A stretch of DNA of 64,000 nt from AP-15 sp963703665. GTDB taxonomy: Bacteria > Pseudomonadota > Alphaproteobacteria > ATCC43930 > CGMCC-115725. The notes under the pieces are model-generated. The model saw nothing but the letters and a program-made list of their open reading frames with translations. It did no database searches and was not told the DNA's origin. The position numbers were made by a program, and so were the translations under genes. Below, in pieces: positions 34,865 to 44,968 of this stretch; position 1 is the stretch's first letter; every line of letters starts with the position of its first letter. The stretch covers positions 1-64,000 of the forward strand of contig CAVPFB010000011.1 of NCBI GenBank assembly GCA_963703665.1, given 5' to 3'.

Positions 34865-36852
34865 CCGGGGTCCGCCGGCCGCGGGCCGATCGCCGGCGCC
34901 GTGCGCGGCGCCGGCAGCCGCATCCGCACGCGCCGATCGCTCAGCGAAACAAGCCCGCCGAGCGCGGCCAGCAGCGCGCCGAACCACACCCAAGGCACCA
35001 GCGGGTTGTAGTAGGCGCGCAGAACCCAGCCGCCTTTTCCGTCGGGATCGCCGAGCGCCAAGTAAAGATCGCCAAAGCCGTTGGTGGTGATCGAGGTGTG
35101 CGTCGTCCAGGTCTGGGCGAGCGGATACCAGCGCCGTTCGGGATAGACGGCGAAGGGCGTGTCGCCCGGCCGCTCGACGACGATCTCGGCGCGCTGCGCC
35201 TGGTAATTTTCGACATTGCCCTGGGTGACGCCGACGAAGTGCAGCGTGCGGCCGGCGATGTGCAGCTGGCTGCCGGGATGGACCGTCTCGATCCGCTCGC
35301 TGCGCCACGCGGTCGAAACCGTGATCCCGGCGATCAGGACGCCGACGCCGAAATGAGCGAGCGCGTAGCCCCAGGTGCCGCGCGGCAGATGCCGCAGCCG
35401 GCGCAGCACGTTACCCGGCGGCAACTTGCCGAGCCCGGTGCGGTCGGCGAGATCGGTGAGGACGCCGAGCATGGCCCAGCTCGCCAGCGCGATCCCGACG
35501 AGGGCTGCCGGCGATGCGCTGCGATCGAAGAGGAAGACGATCAACGGGGCCAGGACGGCGCCGACCAGAGCCGGCGTCAGGCGGCGCAGAGCGCCCCCGA
35601 GCTTTCCCTTGCGCCACGCCAGCACCGGGCCGATTGCCATCGCGATGATGCCGGGAGCCACGATCGGCACAAAGGTCCGGTCGAAATAGGGCGGCCCGAC
35701 CGACAGTTTGACCCCGCTCCACACCTCGGCGAAGAGTGGATAAAAGGTGCCGAGGAACACCGTCGCCATGCCCGCCGCCAGCAGCAGGTTGTTGAGCACG
35801 AGGGCACCCTCGCGGCTGACCGGCGCAAACGGGTTGCCGGCGTCGAGGCTCGGTGCGCGCAGCGCGTAGAGGACGAGGCCGCCGCCGATCACGATCGCGA
35901 TCAGCACCAGGATAAAAACGCCGCGCGCCGGGTCGAGGGCAAAGGAATGGACCGAGGTCAGGATCCCCGAGCGCACGAGAAACGTGCCGATCAGGCTCAT
36001 GCCGAAGGTCATGATCGCCAGCAGCACGGTCCAGCGCTGCAGGGTCTCGCGCTTTTCGACGACGGCCGCCGAGTGGATCAGCGCAGTGCCCAGCAGCCAT
36101 GGCATGAACGACGCGTTCTCGACCGGGTCCCAGGCCCACCAACCGCCCCAGCCGAGCACGTAATAGGCCCACCAGCTGCCCATCGCGACGCCGATCGTCA
36201 GCCCGCACCATGCGGTCAACGCCCAGGGCCGGACCCAGCGCGCCCAGGCGGCACCGACCCGGCCTTCGATTAGGGCGGCGATCGCAAACGAATATGAGAT
36301 CGAAAAACCGACATAGCCGAAATAGAGAAATGGCGGATGAAAGGCGAGCCCCGGGTCCTGCAGCAGCGGATTCAGGCCGCGGCCGTCGGCCGGGACCGGA
36401 AACAGCCGGGTGAACGGGTCGGAGGTGCCCAGAATAAAGGCGAGAGTGCCGAGGCCGAGCAGCCCCTGGATCGCCAGCGTGCGCGCCCGCAGGCTCGCCG
36501 GCAGCGAGCGGGAGAACAGCGCCACCAGCCCGCCGAACAGCGCCAGCATGAACACCCACAGCATCATCGAGCCTTCGTGGCTGCCCCACACCCCGGTGAC
36601 CTTGTAGAGCATCGGCTTTTTGAGGCTCGAATTCTCGAACACGTTAAGCACCGAGAAATCGGAGACGATGTGGGCGTGGACAAAGATCGCGAAGGAGAGC
36701 GCCACCAGGCCGAGCTGCAGCACGGCCGCCGGCCGCGCCACATCCATCAGCGGTCGGCTCTTCGCAGCGGCGCCAGCCAATGGCACCAGCCCCTGCACGG
36801 CCGCCACCAAGAGCGCCAGCACGAGCGCGAAATGGCCGATCTCTACGAGCAC
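34861..36852 (-). CDS. ccmF: Haem lyase component CcmF
   Basis: CcmF transfers haem from CcmE to apocytochrome c with CcmH and CcmI. A GTG start at 36852 gives M-L-V-E-I-G-H-F-A-L and 663 residues, matching the family. About 15 membrane helices are visible. The WWD haem-handling motif is clear (LGWGGWWAWDPVENASFMPW near residue 240), and conserved periplasmic His residues occur, as in GVWGSHEGSM. The upstream neighbour on the same strand is a flavin monooxygenase, not ccmE. Confidence 0.95.
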   Translation of the reverse strand: MLVEIGHFALVLALLVAAVQGLVPLAGAAAKSRPLMDVARPAAVLQLGLVALSFAIFVHAHIVSDFSVLNVFENSSLKKPMLYKVTGVWGSHEGSMMLWVFMLALFGGLVALFSRSLPASLRARTLAIQGLLGLGTLAFILGTSDPFTRLFPVPADGRGLNPLLQDPGLAFHPPFLYFGYVGFSISYSFAIAALIEGRVGAAWARWVRPWALTAWCGLTIGVAMGSWWAYYVLGWGGWWAWDPVENASFMPWLLGTALIHSAAVVEKRETLQRWTVLLAIMTFGMSLIGTFLVRSGILTSVHSFALDPARGVFILVLIAIVIGGGLVLYALRAPSLDAGNPFAPVSREGALVLNNLLLAAGMATVFLGTFYPLFAEVWSGVKLSVGPPYFDRTFVPIVAPGIIAMAIGPVLAWRKGKLGGALRRLTPALVGAVLAPLIVFLFDRSASPAALVGIALASWAMLGVLTDLADRTGLGKLPPGNVLRRLRHLPRGTWGYALAHFGVGVLIAGITVSTAWRSERIETVHPGSQLHIAGRTLHFVGVTQGNVENYQAQRAEIVVERPGDTPFAVYPERRWYPLAQTWTTHTSITTNGFGDLYLALGDPDGKGGWVLRAYYNPLVPWVWFGALLAALGGLVSLSDRRVRMRLPAPRTAPAIGPRPADPG

Positions 36853-36920
36853 GTCGCTACACCGCAATCAGCCTGCCGAGCCCGAAGATCCTGGCACGAT
36901 CGTCCATTTGACGCCACGGT

Positions 36921-38115
36921 TTACTGAGCGAGCAGCATGCGGCCGTAAGGCGCCATCGCGGCTAGGCGGCTCGCGGCGGTGTGGGTCAATACGGTCATCA
37001 CGTCGCGGCGGATCGTCCCCAGCTCGTCGCTGTCGTAGACCCAGCGGGCGCCGTCGACCTCGCACAGCCGATCGACCGCCCAACTCACCTGATGCTGCGC
37101 ATAAACCATGTCGCGGCGGGCGCGCAATGCTTCCATCTCGGTGATCTTGCGGCCCGAGCTGACCGCGGCTGTGCTCGAGTTCGCGCCCGGTGTGCAGCAG
37201 CAGGGTCGCCGCGTCGATCGCGGCCGCAGCCTCGCCGATCGCCATCTGTACGAATTCGGACTCGGCCACCCGCCGCACCCCGCGCGACACCCGGCCGGCC
37301 AACGACCGGCACGCAACCTCAAGCGCGCGGCGGCCGAGCGCGATCGGCACCGGCGGCAACGAATAGGAGACGAGAAAGCCGCGCGGCGCGCGCAATACCG
37401 GGTATTCGGGATGCACCGAGGCACCCGGCGGGGTGCCGGCGAACAGGTCGCTGACCATGACCGAGCGATGTTCGGGCACGAACACGTCGTGCAACATCAG
37501 CGATTTGCTGCCGGAGCCGGCGAGGCCCAGCGTCTGCCAGTCGTCGACGATCTCGATCTCGGCGAATGGCACCAGCAGATAAGCATGGGTATGCGGGTCG
37601 CCCATCTCGCCCAGAAAGGCGCCGAGGATCGCCCATTGCGCATAATCGCAGCCGCTCGAGAAGGTGTACCGGCCGCTGAGTCGCCAGCCGCCCGGCACGC
37701 GCCTGGCGGCGGCGCGCGGCGCCAGAGACGAGGCGGCGACCGCTTCCGGATCGGCGCCCCAGACATCGACCTGCGCCTCTTCGGGATACTGGGCGATAAT
37801 CCACTGATGCTCGGCCAAGACCGCATAGACCCAAGCCGACGACGCGCAGCCATAGGTCAACTCCTCGACGATGCGCGAGAACAGGCTGAACCGGCCCTGC
37901 ATGCCGCCAAAGCGCCGCGGCTGCAGGATGCGCATCATGCCGGCGGCACGGTATTCGGCGATGGTCTGCACCGGCACCGTCCGCGCCGCCGCCGCCCCGG
38001 CCGCCCGCTCGGCGAGCCGCGGGACCATCGCCCGCGCCCGCTCCAGCACCGCCCGCTCGTCGTCGGGCAGGCTGCTGTCGTCGCCAGAAAGAGAAGCCGT
38101 TCCGCAGCGCGTCAT
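36921..38115 (-). CDS. Acyl-CoA dehydrogenase-fold flavin monooxygenase, frameshifted
   Basis: The start at 38115 (MTRCGTASLSG) follows GGAGGAC. The protein reads as a group D flavin-dependent monooxygenase of the HsaA/HpaB-like type. It has an N-terminal helical domain (AEYRAAGMMRILQPRRFGG), the ELTYGCASSAWVYAVLAEH helix, a middle beta domain with GGWRLSGRYTFSSGCDYAQW and LGLAGSGSKSL, and a C-terminal helical domain. The frame breaks near 37160-37190. The end (RWVYDSDELGTIRRDV, then MAPYGRMLLAQ) is intact in another frame and stops at 36921. Corrected length is about 398. Acyl-CoA substrates are unlikely. A phenolic substrate with a separate flavin reductase is probable (inference). Confidence 0.8.
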
Positions 38116-38320
38116 ATGTCCTCCATCAGATACGCGGTCCCGGTGCCGGCTATGATCCATGCCGCTCGAAGGGTGCATCGGAGCTGGCAGCGGAGCAAGG
38201 GGAGGTGCTCAGACGATCGCGCGGCAGCGACTTTGAGGGGCGTACGTCGATCGCCCACCAGGCGCGGGCGTGAGGCCAATATGCGGACCCCGAGCGGGTT
38301 GGTCATGACCGAGATGCTCG

Positions 38321-38767
38321 CTAGAACGCGGCGCAGGAGTCGCGGGTGATGAGGCCGACCGATTGCTGGTGGTACCGGACTTTGTAGGCATCGATCACCG
38401 CCGACAGCCGTCGCGCCAGGTCGGGGGTTCGCTTGGCGGCGATCAGCAGGATCTTGGTCGGGTCCGAGACGATGTGGCTGGTCCGCGGGTTGCGCCATTG
38501 GCCCTGGCCATCAAAGACGGTGAAGCCGTCGGGGAAGTTCGGCGTGATGGTCTGCGCCGCAAACTCCGCCCATTCGCCATCGGTCAGCAGCTTGCGCCCC
38601 GTGATGCGACGGCCGAAAAACACCTCGGCCACCAGCATCCGCTGTTCTCCCGGCAGCAGGCAGGCGTAGGGAGCGGGCCGCGGGGTTAGCGGCGCCGGCG
38701 ACGCGGCACAGCCGGCGAGCAACGTCAACGCCAGCCCTGCCGCCAAGCTCGGCTCAAGCTTGTCCAA
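38321..38767 (-). CDS. DUF3574 lipoprotein
   Basis: A TTG start at 38767 with AAGGGTGG upstream gives about 148 residues. A start at 38809 (ATG) is the alternative. The signal LAAGLALTLLAGC is a lipobox with Cys near residue 18. The mature part matches DUF3574: EVFFGRRITGRKLLTDGEW, ITPNFPDGFTVFDGQGQWR, ILLIA and an ending YKVRYHQQSVGLITRDSCAAF. Function is unknown. It stands alone, 205 bases before the monooxygenase. Confidence 0.78.
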   Translation of the reverse strand: MDKLEPSLAAGLALTLLAGCAASPAPLTPRPAPYACLLPGEQRMLVAEVFFGRRITGRKLLTDGEWAEFAAQTITPNFPDGFTVFDGQGQWRNPRTSHIVSDPTKILLIAAKRTPDLARRLSAVIDAYKVRYHQQSVGLITRDSCAAF

Positions 38768-38940
38768 TTTGCCACCCTTGCCTGGACTTGCTCGGATGGT
38801 CCGTGCCATCCACCTCTTCGAGCCCGATATCGGCGCGCGAAAGGCATGGACGTCCACGGATTATCTCGTACGACCGTAGCGTTCATGCGAGAGGCATCTT
38901 GCCGGCGAGATGTGGTGTAACGACTGCGGATGAGGCAGTG

Positions 38941-39912
38941 CTACTCTGACCCGCCACCGTCAACGGGGTGAAACAAAGCGCTTACGGATTCGCCGTTGTG
39001 GATGCGGCGCATAGCTTCGGCGAGTGCCGAAGCCACCGACAATATCTTGAGCTTGGGGACGCATTTCTCGGCAGGGATCGGAACGGTGTTGGTCGAAACG
39101 ATTTCGAGCACGTCATGCTGCTGGTTGAGGCGATCGAGAGCGCCCGCCGAGAACAAGCCATGAGTGCAGGCGATGCGCACCGAGCGGGCATCGCGCTCGC
39201 GCAGCCGCTCGAGCAGCTCGATCACCGTGCTGCCGCGGGCGATCTCGTCGTCGAGCACAATGATGTCGCGGCTGGCCACATCGCCGATGATAGCGCTGAT
39301 CTCGACCCGGTCGTCGCTGAAACGCTGTTTGGCGCCCGCCGCCACCGGGACGCCCAGCAGCCGGGCAAAGGCGGCCGCCGCCTTGGCATTGCCGAGGTCG
39401 GGCGACACCACAACCGTATTGGCCAGATCGCATTGCTTGAAGTGGCCGGCAAGCTCGCGCAACGCGTGCAAGTGGTCGACCGGTATACTAAAAAATCCGT
39501 GCACCTGGGGTGAATGCAAGGTCATCGTCAGAATGCGGTTGGCGCCGGCGGTGACCAGGAGGTCGGCAATCAGACGGCCGCCGATCGAGATCCGCGGCGC
39601 GTCCTTCTTGTCGGAGCGCGCGTAAGCATAGTGGGGCATCACGACCGTGGTCCGCGATGCCGACGCCCCCCGCGCCGCGTCCAGCATCAACAGAAGCTCG
39701 ACCAGATGCTCCTGCACCGGCGGGACCAAAGGCTGAATGATAAACACGTCGCGTTCCCGGCAATTAGCTTGGAGCTGCACACCGAGACAATCGTTTGCAT
39801 AGCGCTCTACCTGCGATGGCAGCAACGGAACCTTGAGGTGGCTACAGATTTCCGCCGCCAAAAGCGGGTGTGCGCTGCCACTGAAGACGGCGATTTGGGT
39901 CAACGACCGCAC
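38941..39912 (-). CDS. prs: Ribose-phosphate pyrophosphokinase, divergent paralogue
   Basis: The enzyme would make phosphoribosyl diphosphate from ribose 5-phosphate and ATP. The 323-residue chain aligns with Prs over its length, with IQPLVPPVQEHLVELLLMLDA, MPHYAYARSDKK and LTMTLHSPQVHGFF. However, key loops differ from the common class I enzyme. The flexible loop reads ARSDKKDAPRISI, the DVGG-type segment is DLGNAKAA, and the PRPP loop is LDDEIARGST rather than VDDMIDTAGT. It starts only 28 bases after the formate dehydrogenase alpha gene, so it is likely in that operon. It may be a specialised second Prs. Confidence 0.8.
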   Translation of the reverse strand: MRSLTQIAVFSGSAHPLLAAEICSHLKVPLLPSQVERYANDCLGVQLQANCRERDVFIIQPLVPPVQEHLVELLLMLDAARGASASRTTVVMPHYAYARSDKKDAPRISIGGRLIADLLVTAGANRILTMTLHSPQVHGFFSIPVDHLHALRELAGHFKQCDLANTVVVSPDLGNAKAAAAFARLLGVPVAAGAKQRFSDDRVEISAIIGDVASRDIIVLDDEIARGSTVIELLERLRERDARSVRIACTHGLFSAGALDRLNQQHDVLEIVSTNTVPIPAEKCVPKLKILSVASALAEAMRRIHNGESVSALFHPVDGGGSE

Positions 39913-39940
39913 CCCTTAGGTAATCGCGCTTCGGGCGACG

Positions 39941-42706
39941 CTACTCCGCCGCCTCCCGGACATCGGCCGGCTCGACCTTGGCGGCGCAGAATTTGAATTC
40001 GGGGATCTTGCCGATCGGGTCGAGCTGCGGGTTGGTCAGGATGTTGGCGGCGGCTTCGGCGTAGCAGAACGGGATGAACACCATGCCCGGCGCCACGGCG
40101 CTGTCGGCGCGCGCCTTCAATTCGATCATGCCGCGGCGGGTGGTGACGCGCACCGGGTCGCCGGCGGCGATGCCGAGCCGGCGCAGCTCGCCGGGCGCCA
40201 GGCTCGCCACCGCCTCGGGCTCGAGCTCGTCGAGCACGCTCGCTCGCCGGGTCATGGCGCCGGTATGCCAATGCTCGAGCTGACGGCCGGTGGTCAGCAC
40301 CATCGGGTATTCGAGGTCGGGCTCCTCGGCCGGCGGGATGATCGCCGCCGGCACCAGCCGGCCGCGCCCCGAAGCCGTCGGAAAACCCTCGCCGAAGACG
40401 ATGTCGTGGCCGGGCTCGTCCTCGGCATCGCACGGATAGGTCACCGAACTCTCGCGCTCCAGGCGCTCCCACGTGATGTTGTCGAGCGACGGCATCGCAA
40501 GCTTCATCTCGGCGAAGACGTCGCGCGGATGCGGGTAGGACCAGTCGAGCCCGATGCGCCGCGCGATCTCTTGGATGATCCACAGATCCTCGCGCGCATT
40601 CCCCGGCATCGGCAGGGCGCGGCGGCCGATCTGCACCTGGCGGTTGGTGTTGGAGACGGTGCCGTCCTTCTCGGGCCAGGCCGAGGCCGGCAAGACGACA
40701 TCGGCGTATTTCGCGGTCTCGGTCAGAAACAAATCCTGGACGACCAGATGTTCGAGCTTGGCCAAGGCCTCGCGGGCGTGCTGCACGTCGGGGTCGGACA
40801 TCGCCGGGTTCTCACCCATGATATACATGCCCTTGATCTCGTCGCGATGCACCGCGTCCATGATCTCGACCACGGTCAGCCCGGCCTTGTCATCGAGCGG
40901 CGTGTGCCACAGGGCCTCGAATTTCTCGCGGACCGCCGGGTCCGTGACCGATTGATAATCCGGGTAGACCATCGGAATGAGCCCGGCGTCGGAGGCGCCC
41001 TGCACGTTGTTCTGGCCGCGCAGCGGATGGAGCCCGGTGCCGGGCCGGCCGATCTGCCCGGTGATCAATGCCAGCGCAATCAGGCAGCGCGCATTGTCGG
41101 TGCCGTGGACGTGCTGCGAGATGCCCATGCCCCAAAAGATGATCGCCTTCTCGGCGCGGGCGTAGGTGCGCGCCACATGGCGCAGGGTCGCGGCGTCGAC
41201 GCCGCAGATCGGCGCCATCTTTTCCGGAGAATAGTCGCGGATGTGCTCGCGCAGTATGTCGAAATCGTCGGCATGGGCCTGGACGTACTGCCGATCGTAG
41301 AGATCTTCCTCGATGATCGTATGCAACAGCGCGTTCAGCATCGCGACATCGCGCCCCGGATTGAAGCGCAGGGTCAGGGTCGCGTGGCGCACCAGGCTGT
41401 GGCCGCGCGGGTCCATGACAAAGACCTGGGCGCCGCGCTTGGCCGCCTGCTTGAAAAAGGTCGCCGCCACCGGATGGTTTTCGGTCGGGCGCGCGCCGAT
41501 GACGATGATCACGTCGGCGTCGCCCGCCGCGGTGAACGGAGCCGTGACCGCACCCGAGCCGATCCCCTCCATCAGCGCCGCGACCGAGGAGGCATGGCAC
41601 AGCCTGGTGCAGTGGTCGACATTGTTGCTGCCGAAGCCGGTGCGCACCAGCTTCTGGAAGAGGTAGGCCTCCTCGTTCGAGCCCTTGGCCGAGCCGAAAC
41701 CGGCCAGCGCGCGCTTGCCGTCCCGGTCGCGGATCTGTCTCAGCCCAGCGGCGGCGCGGTCGAGCGCTTCCTCCCAGCTCGCTTTGCGGAAATGCGTATA
41801 GGGGTTGGCCGGGTCGATCTCAACGTCGTGCTTGGACACTCCTTCCTTGCGGATCAAGGGCTCGGTCAGCCGGTCGGAGTGATTGACATAGTCGAAGCCG
41901 AACCGGCCCTTGACGCACAGCCGGTTGTGGTTGGCCGGCCCGTCTTTGCCCTCGACCGCGACGATGCGGTCGTCACGGATCTTATAAGTCAGCTGACAGC
42001 CGACCCCGCAATACGGGCACACGCTGTCGACCTCGCGGTCAGGGGCGTTGGCGTAGACGCCGTTCGCATCGACCAGGCTCGCCGGCATCAACGCCCCGGT
42101 CGGGCAGGCCTGCACGCATTCGCCACAGGCGACGCAGGTGCTGCTGCCCATCGGGTCGTCGAAGTCGAATACAATCTTCTCGTGATAGCCGCGCGCCGCC
42201 ATGCCGATCACGTCGTTGACCTGCACCTCGCGGCAGGCGCGGACGCACAGATTGCATTGGATGCAGGCGTCGAGCTGAACCGCCATCGCCGGGTGGCTGC
42301 GATCGGGTGCGGGCGCGGTGCGTCGCGGAAAGCGGCTCGCGGCGACCCCGACCCGGTCGGCCCATTGCCAGAAGGGCGACTGCGGATCGTGCGCGGCGGT
42401 CCGCTCCGGCTGATCGCCGACCAGCAATTCGAACACCATTTTGCGCGAAAACCGGGCGCGCTCGCTCGCCGTCTCTACCTTCATGCCCGGTGCCGGCCGG
42501 CGCACACAGGAAGCGGCCAGCACCCGCTCGCCCTCGATCTCGACCATGCAGGCCCGGCAATTGCCGTCGGCGCGGTAGCCGGGCTTCGGCAGCCAGCACA
42601 AATGCGGGATTTCGATGCCCTGGCGGTCGGCGACCTGCCAGATGGTCTCGCCGGGCATGGCCTCGACCTCGGCGCCGTCGAGGGTGAAGCGGATCGGTTC
42701 GGTCAT
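39941..42706 (-). CDS. fdsA: NAD-linked formate dehydrogenase, alpha subunit (molybdenum)
   Basis: FdsA oxidises formate at a bis-MGD molybdenum centre in the cytoplasm and passes electrons to the flavin/NAD subunit. In order along the 921 residues: an N-terminal [2Fe-2S] domain (HLCWLP, then GNCRACMVEIEG), a His/Cys cluster, two ferredoxin clusters (CIQCNLCVRAC and CVACGECVQACPTG), CPYCGVGC, and the MopB catalytic part. The metal ligand is Cys in RLCHASSV, not selenocysteine. The C-terminal MopB dinucleotide domain ends in EAAE. No frameshift is seen. The beta/gamma fusion lies upstream and prs downstream. Confidence 0.95.
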   Translation of the reverse strand: MTEPIRFTLDGAEVEAMPGETIWQVADRQGIEIPHLCWLPKPGYRADGNCRACMVEIEGERVLAASCVRRPAPGMKVETASERARFSRKMVFELLVGDQPERTAAHDPQSPFWQWADRVGVAASRFPRRTAPAPDRSHPAMAVQLDACIQCNLCVRACREVQVNDVIGMAARGYHEKIVFDFDDPMGSSTCVACGECVQACPTGALMPASLVDANGVYANAPDREVDSVCPYCGVGCQLTYKIRDDRIVAVEGKDGPANHNRLCVKGRFGFDYVNHSDRLTEPLIRKEGVSKHDVEIDPANPYTHFRKASWEEALDRAAAGLRQIRDRDGKRALAGFGSAKGSNEEAYLFQKLVRTGFGSNNVDHCTRLCHASSVAALMEGIGSGAVTAPFTAAGDADVIIVIGARPTENHPVAATFFKQAAKRGAQVFVMDPRGHSLVRHATLTLRFNPGRDVAMLNALLHTIIEEDLYDRQYVQAHADDFDILREHIRDYSPEKMAPICGVDAATLRHVARTYARAEKAIIFWGMGISQHVHGTDNARCLIALALITGQIGRPGTGLHPLRGQNNVQGASDAGLIPMVYPDYQSVTDPAVREKFEALWHTPLDDKAGLTVVEIMDAVHRDEIKGMYIMGENPAMSDPDVQHAREALAKLEHLVVQDLFLTETAKYADVVLPASAWPEKDGTVSNTNRQVQIGRRALPMPGNAREDLWIIQEIARRIGLDWSYPHPRDVFAEMKLAMPSLDNITWERLERESSVTYPCDAEDEPGHDIVFGEGFPTASGRGRLVPAAIIPPAEEPDLEYPMVLTTGRQLEHWHTGAMTRRASVLDELEPEAVASLAPGELRRLGIAAGDPVRVTTRRGMIELKARADSAVAPGMVFIPFCYAEAAANILTNPQLDPIGKIPEFKFCAAKVEPADVREAAE

Positions 42707-42933
42707 CGGGAAATCTCCCGCGAGGGGACCACCCCGGCGCAGGCCGGGGCCCATGTAGCCACCGTTCGAGCGACTGAACCATGGGTCTCGGCCTTCGCCG
42801 GGATGGATTTTTGCGGCACGCCAAGAAAAAAAAGGCGCATCGGGTCAGACATGCATCGTCTCCTCAGCACATTATAACCGCCTCCGCAGTAGCTCACATT
42901 GATATAGTGGATAAATTCTTCCATCATCAACAG

Positions 42934-43158
42934 TCACAGCGATCCCGAGCGTCCTTCGGTCCAGCGACCAATACCGCCCGAAAAAGCCACGACGATCCCA
43001 TTATTGATGACAATATCGCAACCTAACAGCTGAAAGCGAACCGAATATTTCGAAATTTGGCGATCCAGCTCGTCTTGAAGATTTTGAGATTGCCCGGGGA
43101 CAACCGTCCATATGCTGACAAAAATCGAACAGAGCCATACCGCTAGTTTGCAAAACAT
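42934..43158 (-). CDS. Short exported protein or fragment, hypothetical
   Basis: The 74-residue frame starts MFCKLAVWLCSIFVSIWTVV, a convincing signal peptide ending near PGQSQ, followed by QDELDRQISKYSVRFQLLGCDIVINNG. The region is AT-rich compared with fdsA and fdsB on both sides. It splits the formate dehydrogenase genes, and may be a small insertion. No family is recognised. Confidence 0.35.
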   Translation of the reverse strand: MFCKLAVWLCSIFVSIWTVVPGQSQNLQDELDRQISKYSVRFQLLGCDIVINNGIVVAFSGGIGRWTEGRSGSL

Positions 43159-43251
43159 CCTATTTATCAATCGTGTTGGGCCGTTGGAGAGACTCGATAG
43201 AGTCACATCTCTCGATCGTCCCGGCTTTCTTTGAACGTGCGAACAGGGAAA

Positions 43252-44955
43252 TCACGTCAGATCCTCGCGGAAATGCTTCAGCACCTGCTTGACCGGGTTC
43301 ATCGCCGCCTGGCCCAAGCCGCAGATCGAGGCGTCGCCCATGACCTGGGTCAATTCCTGCAGCAGATCCTCGTCCCAATGCGGCGCGGTCATCAGCTTGA
43401 CCGCCTTTTCGGTGCCGGCGCGGCACGGCGTGCACTGGCCGCAGCTCTCGTCCTCGAAAAAGCGCAAGAGGTTCAGCGCCACCGCCTTCATGTCGTCCTG
43501 GTCGGAGAGGACGACAACCGCACCCGAGCCGGTGAAGCAGCCATGCGGTTCGAGCGTGCCGAAATCGAGCGGGATGTCGGCCATCGCCGCCGGCAATATG
43601 CCGCCGGAAGCTCCGCCCGGCAGATAGCCCTTGAACGCGTGACCCTCGGCCATGCCGCCGCAGAACTCGTCGATCAGCTGGCGCGCGGTGATGCCGGCCG
43701 GGGCGAGCTTGACCCCCGGATCCTTCACCCGCCCCGACACCGAGAACGTGCGCAGCCCCTTGCGCCCGTTGCGGCCGTGGCCGGTGAACCAGTCGGCACC
43801 CTTCTCGACGATGTCTCGCACCCAATAGAGGGTCTCGATGTTGTTGCACAGAGTCGGCCGGCCGAAGAGCCCGACCTGCGCCGGGAACGGCGGCCTTTGC
43901 CGCGGCAAGCCGCGCTTCCCTTCGATCGATTCGAGCATCGCCGATTCCTCGCCGCAGATATAGGCGCCGGCGCCGCGGCGAAGATGGATATGGGTATCAG
44001 GTGACAATCCAGCTTTTTCGATGGCGGCGGTCTCGGCTTCGAGGATCGCTTGGCATTGGGGTATTCGTCGCGCAGGTAGATATAGATGTCGGTGGCCTCG
44101 ACCACCCAGGCGGCGATCAGCATTCCTTCGAGAAAGCGGTGCGGGTCGGTTTCGAGGAAATAACGATCCTTGAAGGTGCCGGGCTCGCCCTCGTCGCCAT
44201 TGACCGCCAACAGGCGCGGCGCGGGCTCCTGGCAGCACCAGGCGCCATTTGCGCCCGGTCGGAAACCCGGCGCCGCCGAGACCGCGCAGCCCCGAATGCT
44301 CGAGCGCTTCGATCAGCTCGTCGGGTTTGCGCTCGCCGGCGAGGCAGGATTGCAGCAGGCGATAGCCGCCTTCCGCTCGATACGCGTCGAGACCGACATA
44401 GGCCGGGACCGGCATGTGCGTCTCGCGGGCAGCTACGGCCGCGGCGACTGAAGCGGCGGTTGCGTGCTCGTGCAACGCGTGGCCGATCGCGACGACCGGG
44501 GCGCGGTGGCAGCCGCCCATGCACGGCGCGCGCACGACCCGGACCGCGTCCCCAAGCCGGCTCTGCAGCTCGCCCAGCAGGGCCGGGGCGCCGGCGAGCT
44601 CGCAGGTCAGACTGTCGCAGACCCGCACGGTCAGCGCCGGCGGCGGCTTTTTCGTCGTCCATGACGATGTCGAAATGGGCGTAGAACGAGGCCGACCTCG
44701 TAGACCTCGACGAGGGCGAGCCGCATCTCTTCGGCGAGTGCGGCGAGATGGCGCGCATGCAGGCAGCCGAAATGATCCTGCAGCAGGTGCAGGTGCTCGA
44801 TCAGCAGATCGCGCCGCCGCTCGCGGTCGCCGAGCAATGCCTGGATCTCGTCCAAGGCCGCCGGGTCGACCTGCCGGCCCTTCGGGTGATCGAGCCCACG
44901 CCGCCGGCCCGACGCCGGGATGGATGCGGCGGTCGTGCCTTACGGTCTGAGGCAT
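43252..44955 (-). CDS. fdsB: Formate dehydrogenase beta subunit fused to gamma domain, frameshifted
   Basis: One gene carries both partners of FdsA. The N-terminal NuoE-like thioredoxin-fold [2Fe-2S] domain reads PKGRQVDPAALDEIQALLGD, then LALVEVYEV, FYAHFDIVMDDE, and Cys in VCDSLTCEL and CMGGCHRAP. The NuoF-like part has GLRGLGGAGFPTGRKW, NGDEGEPGTFKDRYF (FMN/NADH site), GAYICGEESAML and the cluster ligands CGQCTPCRAGTEK. Frames change near 44870, 44690, 44640, 44245 and 44055. All motifs survive, so sequence error is likely. The likely ATG is at 44955. The product passes electrons from formate to NAD. Confidence 0.85.
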   Translation of the reverse strand: MPQTVRHDRRIHPGVGPAAWARSPEGPAGRPGGLGRDPGIARRPRAAARSADRAPAPAAGSFRLPACAPSRRTRRRDAARPRRGLRGRPRSTPISTSSWTTKKPPPALTVRVCDSLTCELAGAPALLGELQSRLGDAVRVVRAPCMGGCHRAPVVAIGHALHEHATAASVAAAVAARETHMPVPAYVGLDAYRAEGGYRLLQSCLAGERKPDELIEALEHSGLRGLGGAGFPTGRKWRLVLPGARAAPVGGQWRRGRARHLQGSLFPRNRPAPLSRRNADRRLGGRGHRHLYLPARRIPQCQAILEAETAAIEKAGLSPDTHIHLRRGAGAYICGEESAMLESIEGKRGLPRQRPPFPAQVGLFGRPTLCNNIETLYWVRDIVEKGADWFTGHGRNGRKGLRTFSVSGRVKDPGVKLAPAGITARQLIDEFCGGMAEGHAFKGYLPGGASGGILPAAMADIPLDFGTLEPHGCFTGSGAVVVLSDQDDMKAVALNLLRFFEDESCGQCTPCRAGTEKAVKLMTAPHWDEDLLQELTQVMGDASICGLGQAAMNPVKQVLKHFREDLT

Positions 44956-44968
44956 GAGCCTGCTCGAG

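Noticed and set aside
40265..42877. 870-codon open frame on the + strand opposite fdsA
   Set aside because: It is antisense to a complete fdsA with all cluster motifs, and its own composition (Arg, His and Asp rich) is typical of GC-rich shadow frames.
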